From Platanthera guangdongensis (taxonomy: Eukaryota > Streptophyta > Magnoliopsida > Asparagales > Orchidaceae): 64,000 nt of DNA. Below the pieces are notes generated by a model that had not been told where the DNA came from, did no database searches, and worked only from the letters and a program-made list of their open reading frames with translations. Every line of letters begins with the position of its first letter. The first letter of the stretch is position 1. The stretch covers positions 73,768,757-73,832,756 of the forward strand of contig CM077165.1 of assembly GCA_039583875.1 (NCBI GenBank), written 5' to 3'. Below, piece by piece: positions 9,323-20,912 of the stretch. The translations under genes and the position numbers were made by a program.

Positions 9323-10898
9323 GTTTTGCAGGTGAGTCCAAGTGGCCATGCCCCAATATGGTACTTGGACAGTGGATGTTCTAGGCATATGACTGGAACT
9401 AGGGGATTGCTAAAGAACTACACACCTATCAAGGATGGTCCTAAAGTCACCTTTGGTGGTTCTGAAAAAGGAATTATCAAGGGTTTTGGTAACATTTCTA
9501 GCACCCATATTACAATTACTCAAGTGGCTTATGTTAAAGGTTTGAAACACAACCTCATTAGTATAAGTCAACTGAGTGATTTAGGATATGACATCTCATT
9601 TGTCAAAGATGGTTGTCATATTAGGAGGTCAAATGATCAAGAGATCATTTTGACAGGTTATAGAAAGAGAAATGTCTATTGCCTAGACATTATGGTTGAG
9701 AATAATGGTTCTCCAGTGTGTCTTGTAGCTGATGAGAAAGTCTCTCATTGTGTCAAATGGCACAAGAGGCTAGCTCATCTTAACTACAAGACAATTGGCC
9801 AACTCTATAGCAAAGAGTTAGTGAGGAATGGTCCTCAAGTTAAGTGTATTAAAGATGGAATATGTTCAGCTTGTCAAAAGGGCAAGCAGACTAGATCCAC
9901 CTTTAATAACATTGAAAACAAAGATGTTGTGAGGTGTTTATACCTCTTGCATATGGATCTCTTTGGTCCTATGACAGTTCACAGCCTAGGTAGGAAGGTC
10001 TACACATTTGTGGTTGTAGATGACTACTCAAGGTTTTCCTGGGTGTTCTTCCTTAGACAGAAACCTGAAACACCTAGTATCTTCTATAGTTTTGTCAAAC
10101 AAATTCAGAATGAGTTAGACAGTCCAGTGGTCAAAATAAGAAGTGACCATGGTACTGAATTCCAGTCTGATAGTATGACAAAACTATGTGAAGAATTTGG
10201 GATATTTCAGGAATTTTCTTCACCAAGAACACCTCAGCAAAATGGCATTGCTGAGAGGAAAAATAGAACCTTGATTGAGGCTGGTAGAACCCTATTAAGT
10301 GACACATCTCTACCAGAATATTTCTGAGCTGAGGCAGTTAATACTGCATGCCATGTAATTAATAGGGCTACCATTACTAAAAGCCACAATAAGACCCCCT
10401 ATGAGATTGTGAAAGGCAAAAAACCAAATCTATCCTATTTCAGGATCTTTGGTTGTAAATGCTTTATACTTAACAATGATAAGTCTTACTTAACCAAATT
10501 TGCTGCCAAATCCCAAGAGGGGATCTTTGTTGGGTACAACAATAATAGTAAGGCTTATATGGTCTACAACTTGTCTACTCAAGTTGTAGAAGAATCAGTA
10601 CATGTAGTATTTGATGAAGCTAGACTTATTAACAATGAGTTGTCTAGAAGTATTTGCAGCTCCACAGGTGTGACTAAGAAGATGGACAAGCTCATTATTG
10701 AAGAAGGATCTACTGCAAGTCAGCATGTAGATAATAGTGGCTGTTGTCCAGGGGGAGTACTACATGCACCTGATGTAGAAGAAGGCCAAGGAGTGCAACA
10801 AGTTGAAGAAGCTGAAGGAGTTCAACATGAAGCCAGGCTGCCTCCAGCTACTAGGCATCTAAGAGATCATCCAGCAGATCAAATTATTGGTGATCTAA
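9323..10898 (+). pseudogene. pol: X pol part 1: protease and integrase
   Basis: Same frame as gag, separated from it by a TAA. The protease has WYLDSGCSRHMTG (9359-9397), the copia aspartic protease site. The integrase has an H-H-C-C zinc domain (H-N3-H...C-SA-C, about 9750-9880), then the catalytic residues in LHMDLFGP, IRSDHGTEFQ and QNGIAERKNRTL. The TGA at 10325-10327 (YF-stop-AEAVN) sits where copia integrases have Trp. Reading continues through the integrase C-terminus (GCKCFILNN, GIFVGY) until Y interrupts it at 10899; it resumes in the same frame at 34254. In a working element these enzymes act in the particle and in nuclear cDNA insertion. Confidence 0.92.
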
Positions 10899-11174
10899 TG
10901 TTGGGTATTGTATCCATAATTACCTGGATTTGAGGAAGCCACCTGTCAAGCTAAGATGAATTCACAATGTATTTGATAAAATATTTCAAGTTGTGCTTGC
11001 AGTTATTCCACGCTAAGTGCACACCAATGTCAGGGTGCAGTAGGTCAATATACACGGGTCTGCACGACGTAATCCCTCGTTGAGCAGATCAGTGTGTTGG
11101 CCTACGTGTACTCTATCTATTGGAGTGCACTTACTTTCAAGTACAGGGCTGTGTTTATGCAAGAGCAGACAAGG
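10899..11174 (+). mobile_element. Y 5' LTR, left piece
   Basis: TGTTGGGTATTGTATCC start; matches 32764-33039 closely. It ends in CAAGG, the target site of TEK-1; the LTR resumes at 26113 after the duplicated CAAGG (26108-26112). The empty site is preserved intact in the 3' LTR at 33030-33050. Confidence 0.93.
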
Positions 11175-14100
11175 TGTAACATCCCATTTCCAACTAGACC
11201 CCTAAGAGTGGTTTTGGCCATGACTAGGTCATGACAAAACCCTGGGAAGCCAGAAATGGGCCAAGAGATAGGAGACCAAGGTAGGGATCACCATGGTCTG
11301 CAGATAGTAGAATTCTGAACAATAGTTTAGGATGACAATGGGGCTTCACCATGACCCCAAGACCCTACCACAACACTCCCAAACATTTTGGGAGACCCAT
11401 TAGAGCCAAAAGGACCCATTAGGGCCAACCCAAGAGGCCCAGTTGACCAAGGTCAACCCTAGCCCTAAATAGGTCAACCTAGCCCACTTAGGGCCAATTG
11501 ACCTACTCCTAGTCCAGAGGACCCCACCCATGCCCTCCTAACCCTAAAGTGGGATCAATGGGTCACTAAGGACACATTGGGGTCAGCCCTAGAGGCCAGG
11601 TTGACCCAAGTCAACTCAAGCTCCTAATCTGGTCAAAGTACCCTTACTAAGGGTATGTGACCTCCAAAGTGCAGGGTAACCCTACCTAGACCCTAAGGGG
11701 AGTCAATGGGTCACCAAGGATCCATTGGGGGTCAACCTAGATGGTCAAATTGGCCAAGTCAACCCTCATTGAGGGTCAAGTCAACTTAGCCCAAAAAGGG
11801 CTAACCCAAGCTCAAGCCACTTCTCCCTTAGGCTAAACCCATTCCCATGATCATCATAATCCAGTGGGCTGCCTTTAGCTTGTGGGGTTGACTAGTCAAC
11901 CAGAGGTGACTAGGAGAGAGAAGGAGCTCCTCTCCATGATAATGGAGGAGAGAGAAATGAGGAAGGAGAAGGGGGAAGTGAGAGGCCGGCCAAGGGAGAC
12001 TAACAGCCACCCATTATGGCTGCAATCAACTCCTCTAGGGGAGAGGAGTTGATTCCAGTCGTTTCCCGGCCACCAAGGGGTTGGTTCAGCCCCCCTCCAC
12101 ACAACCCGAGCCACTCCATTAATGGAGATAATGGCCATTGAAGAACCAGCCTCTCCCCTCCCCCAATTGCCATTTAAACACCATCAGGAAGCCGAGGGGA
12201 TCATTTTGGAGCACTTACCTGGAGGAGACGAGCCCTTCCACTGTGCAGTTGCAGAAGCCGAGCGCCGCCGCCGTCGCCAATGGCATCCCGCCGCTCCTCT
12301 CGCATCCAGGCCGCCAGGAAGGTCCTCCTCCTCTCCTTAACTCGCGGGTAGATCCTAGGAATCCTTAGGCTTGAGTTTCGGGCTCAATTGAGCCCGATCG
12401 AATCCGGGATTTCTCCTGGTTTCGGCAAGAAAAATTCTTGCTTAATCCGCCGGAAAACGCCTCTCCGGCGGCGGAGCCGCCGTCTGACGATAGCCACCAC
12501 CTCGACGGAGGTGTTGGTGGCGGTGGCCGGCCGGGGAAGGGGCTGGATTGCCGGCGGCAGAGCTTGGAAATCGCTCCAGGCAGAACCAATACCAGCCGTT
12601 GGCTCAGTGGGGACGATGACCAGATGCCGTCGATCTGCGCCAAGATTCGTGCGGCATCAGGTCAAATACTATAGGAATTAAATAAGAATCATTTCATTTC
12701 TGTCACACTGGATGTATTTAATGTATTTAAGTTTTAAAAATACTTAGGGACCCTGAGTGGAAATTTGCCCAACATGAACATTGTAGCTTAGGGTGTCTAG
12801 TTTGCAGCAAAAATTGTTTGGACCCTTTTGGGTCACTGGTTAGACCAGGGCACCCATTTTGGTGGGACATACCCTTAGGGCTAGGCAGTCACTAAAATGA
12901 GTGCCCACTCTTCACCCCAAGCCCAAATGGCTGAAATTTTGGCAGAGAGTCTATCCTAGACATACCTAGGGCCTGCCAAAAAATGGGAATTTTTGGGGAA
13001 AATATTTCTATAGTTTTGGTAAAAATTTAATAATCATTAGATAAATTAAATAGGTGCCCTAAACACATCCAAACCCTCCCAAATTTGTGGTGAGTGGTCC
13101 CTGGGCTCCAATTAGGTTCCTGTATAAAATTTCATTCAGATTGGATGTGTTTTGAATAGGTTTTGACCCAACCCTATTTATACCCTATGAAGGGCATTTT
13201 GGTCAAAAGTTGCACTTTTGGTTTTGTGTGACCAAATCACCTCAACAGAGGCTGAAATTTTGGCCACAGATATAATTTGACTTTTTACACTCACTTATGG
13301 AGTTTGGAGTGGATTGGACTAGGGTAGCCCTAGAATGTTAGGGTAGGCCCTTTAGGGTAAATTTCTAGGGTTTGAAGAAATTGGGGTCAAAAGACCTTGG
13401 ATGGACTTGAAACTTGGGAATGATGTCCATAGGGTTACTATGGTCCTGTGGTTAAAATTTTAGGGCATTTGGAAGACTTAAGACCCCTTAAATCCATAAC
13501 CCTAGTTTAGGGCACTAGCTTTGAAACCATAAGATCTAATACCAAAACTATCTGAAAAGGCCTGAGATTTTGAATGGGTAGTTGCTTAGGGCATACATGT
13601 CTCTGGAAATTTTATAATAAATTTTGGATGAATATTTTTGGTACTTTATTCACAAAGTCATATTTTATAATTTCCACTTAAGAATTTTTGCAGAGAACTA
13701 TACTTGTTTAAACTTGATAAAACTTAGCAAAGGGGCTTATAGTCATGATACCCATCTCTGTAAATTTTTATGAAATTTTTGAAGAATGATATTTAGTAGT
13801 TGCTTCTTTAATTATTTAATTCCATGGAACATTGGGAAATTTAATAATGACTATTAGATTGTCTGAAAAATTCTAATTTCTTCATCATGATGTTTCTAGT
13901 TCCCTGTGAAGCCCTAGTAATTTTTACATAATTATTGGAGACATATATGTGGCACTTCCTTCATTATATTTGATTTTAGGAATTATTTTAATAAATCCTT
14001 TAGAGGTCAAGAACTATCTGGAAAATTATGAAAATTGGCAACCAATGATATTTTCTCTGTTATTTAGTGAATACAAATTTTAGGAGGCCATTACCTGAGA

Positions 14101-14750
14101 AAATCTTATGGTTCATGTTCAAATTGACTATGGCCTAGTTTTTGAGGAAAATTCAATAAATAGTAGATTAATTGGGAAAAATATGATTTTCTGAATTTAG
14201 TCTATATTTATCATAATAGACCTCTGATAATTATCATGAGGGTACTGGATGAGTATTTCATGTACTTCCCCTTTTACGGGTCACGTAGCTTAAGTGGTCT
14301 GCATATAGCAAAACTGCAGGATTTCATTTGGATATGAATTAGGGCACGTATGATGGGTCTTGATGGTTTGCTGTAAGGACAAGTGGAATGGGCTGCATCT
14401 TTGGAAGATGAGTGAGTAGGGTGTGGTTTTGTCTAGGGTTTAAAGGCGTTCGGGTCCGACGAAAGATCGTCCTACCCAAGGAGAGTTGGAGTCAAATCAC
14501 CCTAGGATTAGCGTATCGAAACATGAGAAAATAATGGGTAAGGGGATCAACCAATAATAAAATAAGTACCTTGCGAAAGGGAACGCTGGGCGTAATCCCA
14601 ACACAGTTCCTAGTGCCCCTTGAGAGCCCTTCACAGGGAATACCGGGGGCAGTCCTGGGTTAACGTAAACTGTTTAACAAGCTGAAAAGAGTAACTTAGT
14701 AATTAGGGTTGCACATTTCACAGACACTGATGGCACGGGATGTTAGCTGG

Positions 14751-14804
14751 GAGCTTCGGCTCGATTGTTTGTGACGGACGTGTTGGTCCGGGGAGCTTCG
14801 GCTC
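14751..14804 (+). other. Two GAGC-UUCG-GCUC tetraloop hairpins (TEK-1 5' LTR)
   Basis: GAGCTTCGGCTC occurs at 14751-14762 and 14793-14804, each preceded by GG. C(UUCG)G is the classic extra-stable RNA tetraloop. Both are kept in the 3' LTR (24769-24780, 24811-24822). Confidence 0.7.
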
Positions 14805-15221
14805 GGGTTTTGATCACGCTAAATTTGCATGTGCATAAAAGGAAAGTAAATTAAGGTGGTGGGTCTTCGGTATTGGAGGGTCGATGCACCGACGCCAATA
14901 CGTCGACTCGGCAAGTGTGGTTAGCACTTCGCCAACAGAAGTCCGGTGCGCCAGCCGGCAAGAGTACGCAGGAGTCCGCTTCGTGCACCAAGCGTTGAGG
15001 CGTACGATAGGTCTGACCGGTAGTGCTTTACTGGTTTAGAGGTGGGCGAGGCCCAACCCACCGCTTCCGTCTGCCACTACGGAGGTATCCTAGGAGGTTA
15101 CGGCTCCAGAAAGGGGGAACTAAAGGTCTGTGTGCACAGAGTCGGGTGTGTGCGTTGCACTTGCATGATCCATCATACCCACTTGCATGTCATAGCATAA
15201 TCGTTACCTTAAACCTTGACA

Positions 15222-15444
15222 CCTAAAGTATAAGTGGAATGGGACGCTTATACTTTAGGACCTGCAAAACGACCCCTTAGTCTATAAGCTTGTGTGGGCA
15301 AGTTTATAAATTAAGGTTAAATTTTGATATATTTAGTTACTGCTGTTTGACCACCGACACCCCAACGTATAAATCGGTATGGGACTTTTTATACGATGGG
15401 AGCCTTGCAAGAGACCCCTTGGCTTATGTGTTTTTCCACATAAG
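15222..15444 (+). repeat. Duplicated two-hairpin module (TEK-1 5' LTR)
   Basis: Unit A: stem CCTAAAGTATAAG/CTTATACTTTAGG (15222-15259), then CTATAAGCTTG/CAAGTTTATAA (15282-15309). Unit B, 139 bases on: CCCAACGTATAAA/TTTATACGATGGG (15361-15400), then CTTATGTG/CACATAAG (15423-15444). First-hairpin loops share GG(A/T)ATGGGAC and the linkers share TGCAA-n-GACCCCTT, while the stems differ yet still pair. Confidence 0.8.
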
Positions 15445-16091
15445 TGAAGGTTACATTTCAGCTTACATTTTATTGTCTTTATATGCTATAGAACTTGCTA
15501 GAATAGGACCGCTGCCATCTACTTTTGATATTCTCCACCTTCAAGTCCTCCCCTTTCTTCCTCTCCGCTCGGTGCCTAGGAGCCGTGGGGGAAGGGGTGG
15601 GGGATGATAGGACTTAGTCTTTTAGACTAACGGTTTTCGAACCGCATCATTTAGGGGATCGTGGAGACCAGCATGGAGGAGCAGCCCCAGAGACCGGTGC
15701 GCTTGGAGGTGGGGCAGTCTAGCTCCGGAGTTCATACAGCCGGGACTGTGAGTCTCGACCCTGAGTAGTTTTTCAGCTTTTGCTTCTGCATGAGTGATTT
15801 TGTAGTGAGGATATGTTGTACCGGGCATAAGCCCGTATTTTGCTACTCTGATGTTATCATCTGTGGACACTCCCTTCGTGGAGTTATATTTATATATGTC
15901 ATGTGATTCTCTGTGGACAGATAGTTTTTCATTTTACTTCATTATGCTACTTTTATGTGATCGAATTGGCCGGCAGAATCGGCGCCTTGTGGTGATGACC
16001 CTTCAGGGCGTGAAGGAGTCACCGCAAAACGGCGGTTCTGGGCCTAAGACCCCGGTGTCGAAAAAGAAAAAAAAAGAGGGGGTCTTACAAG

Positions 16092-16103
16092 TGGTATCAG
16101 AGG
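16092..16103 (+). other. TEK-1 primer binding site
   Basis: TGGTATCAGAGG two bases after the LTR end, complementary to the 3' end of initiator tRNA-Met. Confidence 0.85.
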
Positions 16104-16217
16104 AAACCTCGATCGAAAAGTAGCCGTCCACAACCCTGGGTCACCCCCGCGCGGGTTTAGTTTGGGGACAAACTAAGCAGCGGAAGCAGTGGTGTGCCCA
16201 TACAGGGGAAATCACAT

Positions 16218-16279
16218 GTAAGTTGTCCACTTTCATTAGGCATTGAGTCGATTGTCTACTAATGTACTTCATTTTGCAG
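16218..16279 (+). promoter_or_regulatory. Possible leader intron of TEK-1
   Basis: GTAAGT at 16218-16223, TACTAAT (branch-site-like) at 16257-16263 and TTTTGCAG ending at 16279 form a 62-base intron-like unit just before gag. If removed, the ATG at 16262 is lost and translation would start at a later in-frame ATG. No transcript data are available here. Confidence 0.35.
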
Positions 16280-17452
16280 CCCCCAGCTCAGCCCACCCCA
16301 CAAGGTGGAGCTCAGCAGACTCCAGACATTGCACCACCTCCCATGGTCCCCACACCTTTCCTCCAGTCAGACATGGGGCAGACCCTTACAGCTATCCTTG
16401 AGGCCTTCCGAGCTCAGCAAGCCCCAGTCCAGCAGCCAAACCCAGGGGCCAACTGGATGAGCACCTTCCGAGGACTCTCTCCCCCATCTTACTTGGGGAC
16501 GGAGTCGGCAGTACGGACAGAGGAGTGGCTGGATGTGATGTACGAGATGTTGACTGGGATACGATGCCCTTGGGAGGAGAGGGTGGCCCTAGTGGTATCT
16601 TGCTTGGAGTCACATGCCAAGCGGTGGTGGAAGACGCTGTTGGACACGACCTTTGCGGATAGAGAGATTGCAGAAATCACCTGGGAAGAATTCAGGGCCA
16701 CGCTGCTGGAGCACTTTGTTCCTCAGTCGGCCAGGGACGAGTTGGAGGAGCGTTTCTTGCAGCTGAGGCAGGGCACCAGGACAGTGGTGGAGTACCACCG
16801 AGAGTTCGATCATTTGGCCCGATATGCGGGCTCCTATCAGCTGGATGAAGCAGGGTACGTCAAGAGGTTTTATAAGGGCCTAAAAGAGGAGTTGAGAGAG
16901 GCTTTGCTTTTTGTCTCTGACGGGCCCATCTCCCGGATTTTAGAGATGGCGAAGAGGATTGAGGCCGACTGGCACACCACTCGGGGCCGGAAACGGCAAA
17001 CGGAGGACCAGGGCCGGAGGGCCCGAAATGATCAGCGGCGAGGCATCGTACCAGATGGAAGAAGGGCAGAGGAGCAGCCTCGTCAGGAGTTAAGGCAGGA
17101 GCCGAGAGAGCAGGTGGTCTTGGCCCCTCAACCTCTCCAGGTCCAGGAGATGCAGAGACCCCGGGGTATGGCGTATCCCCCGCCGGAGTGCTTCCACTGT
17201 CACCAGGTGGGACACCTCCGGAGAGATTGCCCTATGAGGGGGGCACCACCTCCAGCACCACGGGGTGGCCCACCGGCCCAGCATTTCGGAGGCCGAGGAC
17301 GCGGCCGAGGACGTGGTTACCAGGGAGGCGACCGCAGGCAGAATGGGGAGCAGATTTACGCTCTGGACTTAGCACAGCCCCGGAACCCGGACAGGGTTAT
17401 TGCAGGTATGAGAGTAATCTTAATTTTTGGAATTATTCCTTGCTCGTATTAA
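16262..17452 (+). CDS. gag: TEK-1 Gag (capsid/nucleocapsid)
   Basis: Gag of a Ty3/gypsy chromovirus. The ORF is intact, 396 residues. A Pro/Gln-rich N-terminus is followed by the retrotransposon gag capsid domain (about residues 60-230: EEWLDVMYEML, WWKTLLD, FVPQSARDELEERFLQL, YHREFDHLARY). Then come an Arg/Gln-rich region, one zinc knuckle CFHCHQVGHLRRDC (17191-17232) and an Arg-Gly tail. The last 14 residues are encoded by an AT-rich stretch that looks like intron (17406-17521), so the stop at 17450-17452 would be read only in unspliced RNA. The start at 16262 is the first in-frame ATG but lies at a possible leader intron edge; a downstream Met is the alternative. Confidence 0.85.
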   Translation: MYFILQPPAQPTPQGGAQQTPDIAPPPMVPTPFLQSDMGQTLTAILEAFRAQQAPVQQPNPGANWMSTFRGLSPPSYLGTESAVRTEEWLDVMYEMLTGIRCPWEERVALVVSCLESHAKRWWKTLLDTTFADREIAEITWEEFRATLLEHFVPQSARDELEERFLQLRQGTRTVVEYHREFDHLARYAGSYQLDEAGYVKRFYKGLKEELREALLFVSDGPISRILEMAKRIEADWHTTRGRKRQTEDQGRRARNDQRRGIVPDGRRAEEQPRQELRQEPREQVVLAPQPLQVQEMQRPRGMAYPPPECFHCHQVGHLRRDCPMRGAPPPAPRGGPPAQHFGGRGRGRGRGYQGGDRRQNGEQIYALDLAQPRNPDRVIAGMRVILIFGIIPCSY

Positions 17453-17521
17453 GCGTTGATAGAACTACTACACAACCTAGGTTAGAAAACCTTACACTAG
17501 AATTTCTTTCAACTGATTTAG
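17406..17521 (+). promoter_or_regulatory. Candidate phase-1 intron between gag and protease (TEK-1)
   Basis: Donor G|GTATGA and acceptor TTTAG|GA bound a 116-base AT-rich stretch inside otherwise GC-rich coding sequence. The stretch ends the gag frame. Joining the flanks keeps gag in frame with the protease start (GMVMVCGK). Element G has an equivalent at the same place and phase (61723-61796). Confidence 0.65.
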
Positions 17522-20500
17522 GAATGGTGATGGTGTGCGGCAAGCCTGCCCACACCCTGTTCGACACGGGGCATCGCACAACTTTGTGTCGGAGGATTTC
17601 GTCAAGGACCTGGATCAGATTCGTTGTTATACGGGACTACCCAGGAGGGTGCGCCTCCCCAATGGGATGGAGATCCAGTCCACAGAAAAGTGCCTCCTGG
17701 AGGTTACCATAGACGGGTTGACACTCGAGGCCCCGGCGACGATCCTGAGGATGCCGGACTTCGACCTCGTCTTGGGCATGACATGGCTTGTCTGGAACCA
17801 TGCCCAGATTGATTGCCCGGCAGGGAGGGTCGTGCTCAGCCACGGCGATACTTATGCAACGTTCGAAGGTACTACACCGGTCTCCCGTCGCTTGCTTTCA
17901 TCTATTCAGGCCATTAAGGCTCATATGCAAGGGGACGAGGTATATCAAGTATTGTTCGAGATGACTGAGGAGAAGGACCTGATTGCTAACATTCCGGTGG
18001 TTCGTGACTACGCCAACATTTTTCCGGATAAGCTGCCAGGACTACCTCCGCATAGGGAAAAGGACTTCCAGATTCAGTTGGTACCAGGGGCTAAGCCGGT
18101 ATCCAAGGCCCCTTATCGGATGGCCCGAAGGAATTGGCGGAGTTTCGGACACAGTTGCAGGAGCTGGTGGAAGCAGGATTTGTTAGGCCGAGTTCCTCAT
18201 CATGGGGAGCTCCTGTCCTATTCGTGAAGAAGAAGGACGGTACTTTACGCCTGTGCATCGACTATCGAGCACTAAACAGGCTGACCGTCCGAAATACCTA
18301 TCCGCTCCCCAGGATAGACGAGTTGTTCGATCAGCTGGAGGGAGCCCATTATTTTTCGAAGCTGGACTTGAGGTCAGGCTATTACCAGCTGCGGATCCAG
18401 GAGGAGGATATTCCGAAGACGGCCTTTAGTAGCCGATATGGATTGTATGAGTTCATCGTGATGCCCTTCGGGCTCACGAATGCTCCGTCAGCGTTTATGA
18501 GCCTCATGAACCGGGTCTTCGAGGCTTATTTGGATGTGTTCGTCATAGTGTTCATAGACGACATCCTTATCTATTCTAAGACGGAGGAGGAGCACACACG
18601 ACATCTAGCATTGACCCTGGAGAGACTGCGGGAGCATCATCTTTATGCGAAGTTCAGTAAGTGTCAGTTCTGGCTGAAGGAGGTGGCTTTCTTAGGTCAC
18701 ATTATCAGCGGAGCCGGGCTGGCAGTGGACCCGGCAAAGATTCGAGCTATTTCGGAGTGGCCGCAGCTGAAAATAGCCACTGACGTACGGAGTTTTCTAG
18801 GACTTGCCGGTTATTACCGGAAGTTCGTAGAGGGATTCTCTCGAATCGCCCTCCCGCTCACATCCTTGACAAAGAAGGAGGCACCGTTCGTGTGGACCCC
18901 GCAGTGCCAGACAGCTTTCCAGGAGCTGAAGGATCGGCTGACCTCGGCTCCCATTCTCACTCTCCCCTCGGGGAGGGAGGGATTTCAGGTCTACACCGAC
19001 GCATCATATCAGGGGATGGGAGCGGTGCTGATGCAGAACGGACACGTCATAGCTTATGCCTCCCGCCAGCTGAAGACCCATGAGAAGAACTACCCAGTAC
19101 ATGACCTTGAGATGGGGGCAGTTGTATTCGCACTGAAGATATGGCGGCACTACCTTTATGGAGTCCACTGTGATATATATTCCGATCATAAGAACCCTAA
19201 GTACGTGGACACGCAGAAGGAACTGAACATCAGGCAAAGGCGGTGGGTGGAGTTTCTATCTGACTATCAGTATGAGATGCACTATCACCCGGGGAAGGCA
19301 AACGTGGTAGCAGATGCACTGAGTCGGAGAGCCGCCACAAGCAGGAGCAGAGCCTCAGTTGATGTCTATGGAGCTACTGCAGAGACTAGAGGACATGCAC
19401 ATTACTCTGGTATCGTCTGATGATCCTGAGCTCTATGAGGAGTACTTGGCCGCGATAGGCGTTACCGATGACATCAGAGACCGGGTCAGAGAGGGACAGA
19501 GGCAGGATGCCAAGTTGGAACCCATCTTCCAAGCTCTGAAGGCAGGCACTGCAGGAGATTACACACTGAGGGACGATCTGGTGTGCTTCAGAGGACGGGT
19601 GTATATACCGGAGGGAGGCCAGATCCGGGAGGATATTATGATGGAGGCGCACTGCAGCCGGTATTCTGTACACCCGGGGATCACAAAGATGACGGCTGAT
19701 TTGAAGAAGACGATGTACTGGCCGGGCATGAAGAAGGATGTCTCACACTTCGTGACCCATTGTGAGGCATGTCAGCTAGTGAAGGCAGAGTGCAGGAACC
19801 CCGCAGGATTATTGCAGCCACTCCCGGTGCCGGAGTGGAAGTTTGATGACATAGCCATGGACTTCATACATGGGCTTCCCCGGTCTCGGACAGGGAATGA
19901 CTCGATCTGGGTAATCGTCGATCGGTTGACCAAGGTGGCTCGATTCATACCGATCAGGAAGGATGATTCAGTAGGAATACTGGTGCGGAAGTTTGTGGAG
20001 CAGTTCATTCGTTATCATGGTGTGCCCAGGACGATAGTGTCGGATCGGGATGGCAGGTTCACCTCCAGGGAGTGGAGGTCCGTGCAAGCTTACTTAGGCA
20101 CGCGATTGACTTTCAGCACTGCATTCCACCCCCAGACAGACGGGCAGACAGAACGCACCAACCGGACGCTGGAGGACCTTTTGAGGCTATGCATCTTAGA
20201 TCGCGGGGAACCGTGGGAGAAACTCTTACCCCTTGTCGAGTTCTCCTATAACAACAGCCACCAGTCCAGCATCAGGATGGCGCCTTACGAAGCCTTGTAC
20301 GGGAGGAGATGCCGGACCCCACTCTCATGGGTGCAGAACGAAGATCCGAAGGTATTGGGGTCAGAGTTTGTTGAAGACACCGAGGCACAAGTGAGGCTGA
20401 TCAGAGACAGGATGCTCGAGGCGCAGAGTAGACAGGCCAAGTATTATGACGCCCGACATCGGCAGGTGGAGTTCCAGGTGGGGGACCGGGTGTTTCTGAA

Positions 20501-20912
20501 GATCCGGCCCATGCATGGAGTTTCACGGGTGCGTGGTCGGAGGAAGAAGCTCAGCCCTAGGTACATGGGCCCTTACAGGATCCTGGAGCGGATCGGACCC
20601 CTAGCCTACCGGCTGGAGTTACCACCAGAGCTAGAAGCGCTGCACGACGTCTTCCACATTTCTTCCTTGAGGAGGGCTCTATTACGCCCGGAGCAGCAGA
20701 TTCTGACTACGGAAGGGCCGGTAGCTTCAGACCGGTCGGTCCATTTGGAGCCTGTGAGGATCGACGACCGAGGAGTGCGGGTCTTGCGACGCAAGAAGGT
20801 CCCTCTAGTCAAGGTCCTGTGGAGGAACCACGGCCAGGAGGAGCATACCTGGGAGCCACAGGACCTGATGCGACAAAGATACCCCGAGTTATTCAGTCAG
20901 GTACACCTCTAA
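17522..20912 (+). pseudogene. pol: TEK-1 pol: protease, RT, RNase H, integrase, chromodomain-like tail
   Basis: Polyprotein that matures Gag, copies the RNA and inserts the cDNA. Domains: aspartic protease (LFDTG, about 17556); RT with [25 protein letters not shown] and catalytic [10 protein letters not shown] (about 18550); RNase H ([27 protein letters not shown]); integrase zinc finger (H-N3-H...HCEACQ), catalytic MDFIHGLP, SDRDGRF and TERTNRTLED; and a C-terminal PLVKVLWRNH...TWEP chromodomain-like motif (about 20800-20870) placing it among Tekay chromoviruses. There are no stop codons. The frame is broken three times by single-base losses: the G-run 17568-17571, the C-run 18124-18126 and about 19357-19361. 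These may be sequencing errors, in which case the gene is intact. Confidence 0.92.

Larger units (their letters stand above)
11175..16089 (+). mobile_element. TEK-1 5' LTR (4.9 kb)
   Basis: Zones: 11175-11850 a GGGTCAA/GGTCAACC-rich stretch; 12280-12660 a GC-rich block with (GCC)n and GGGCTCAATTGAGCCC; 12700-14280 AT-rich with no ORF; 14440-15450 a block rich in hairpins (two UUCG-loop stems and a duplicated two-hairpin module); 15960-16089 the conserved gypsy LTR end. Short ORFs inside, for instance around 12388-12681, have no family features and I regard them as chance. Confidence 0.95.

Noticed and set aside
12388..12681. Possible small host gene in the GC-rich part of the TEK-1 LTR (repeated at 22408-22701)
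   Set aside because: It lies inside an LTR, is present in both copies, has low-complexity Pro/Arg/Gly composition and matches no family.
16092..16103. tRNA gene fragment
   Set aside because: TGGTATCAGAG strings here stand beside LTR ends and are primer sites; no cloverleaf surrounds any of them.
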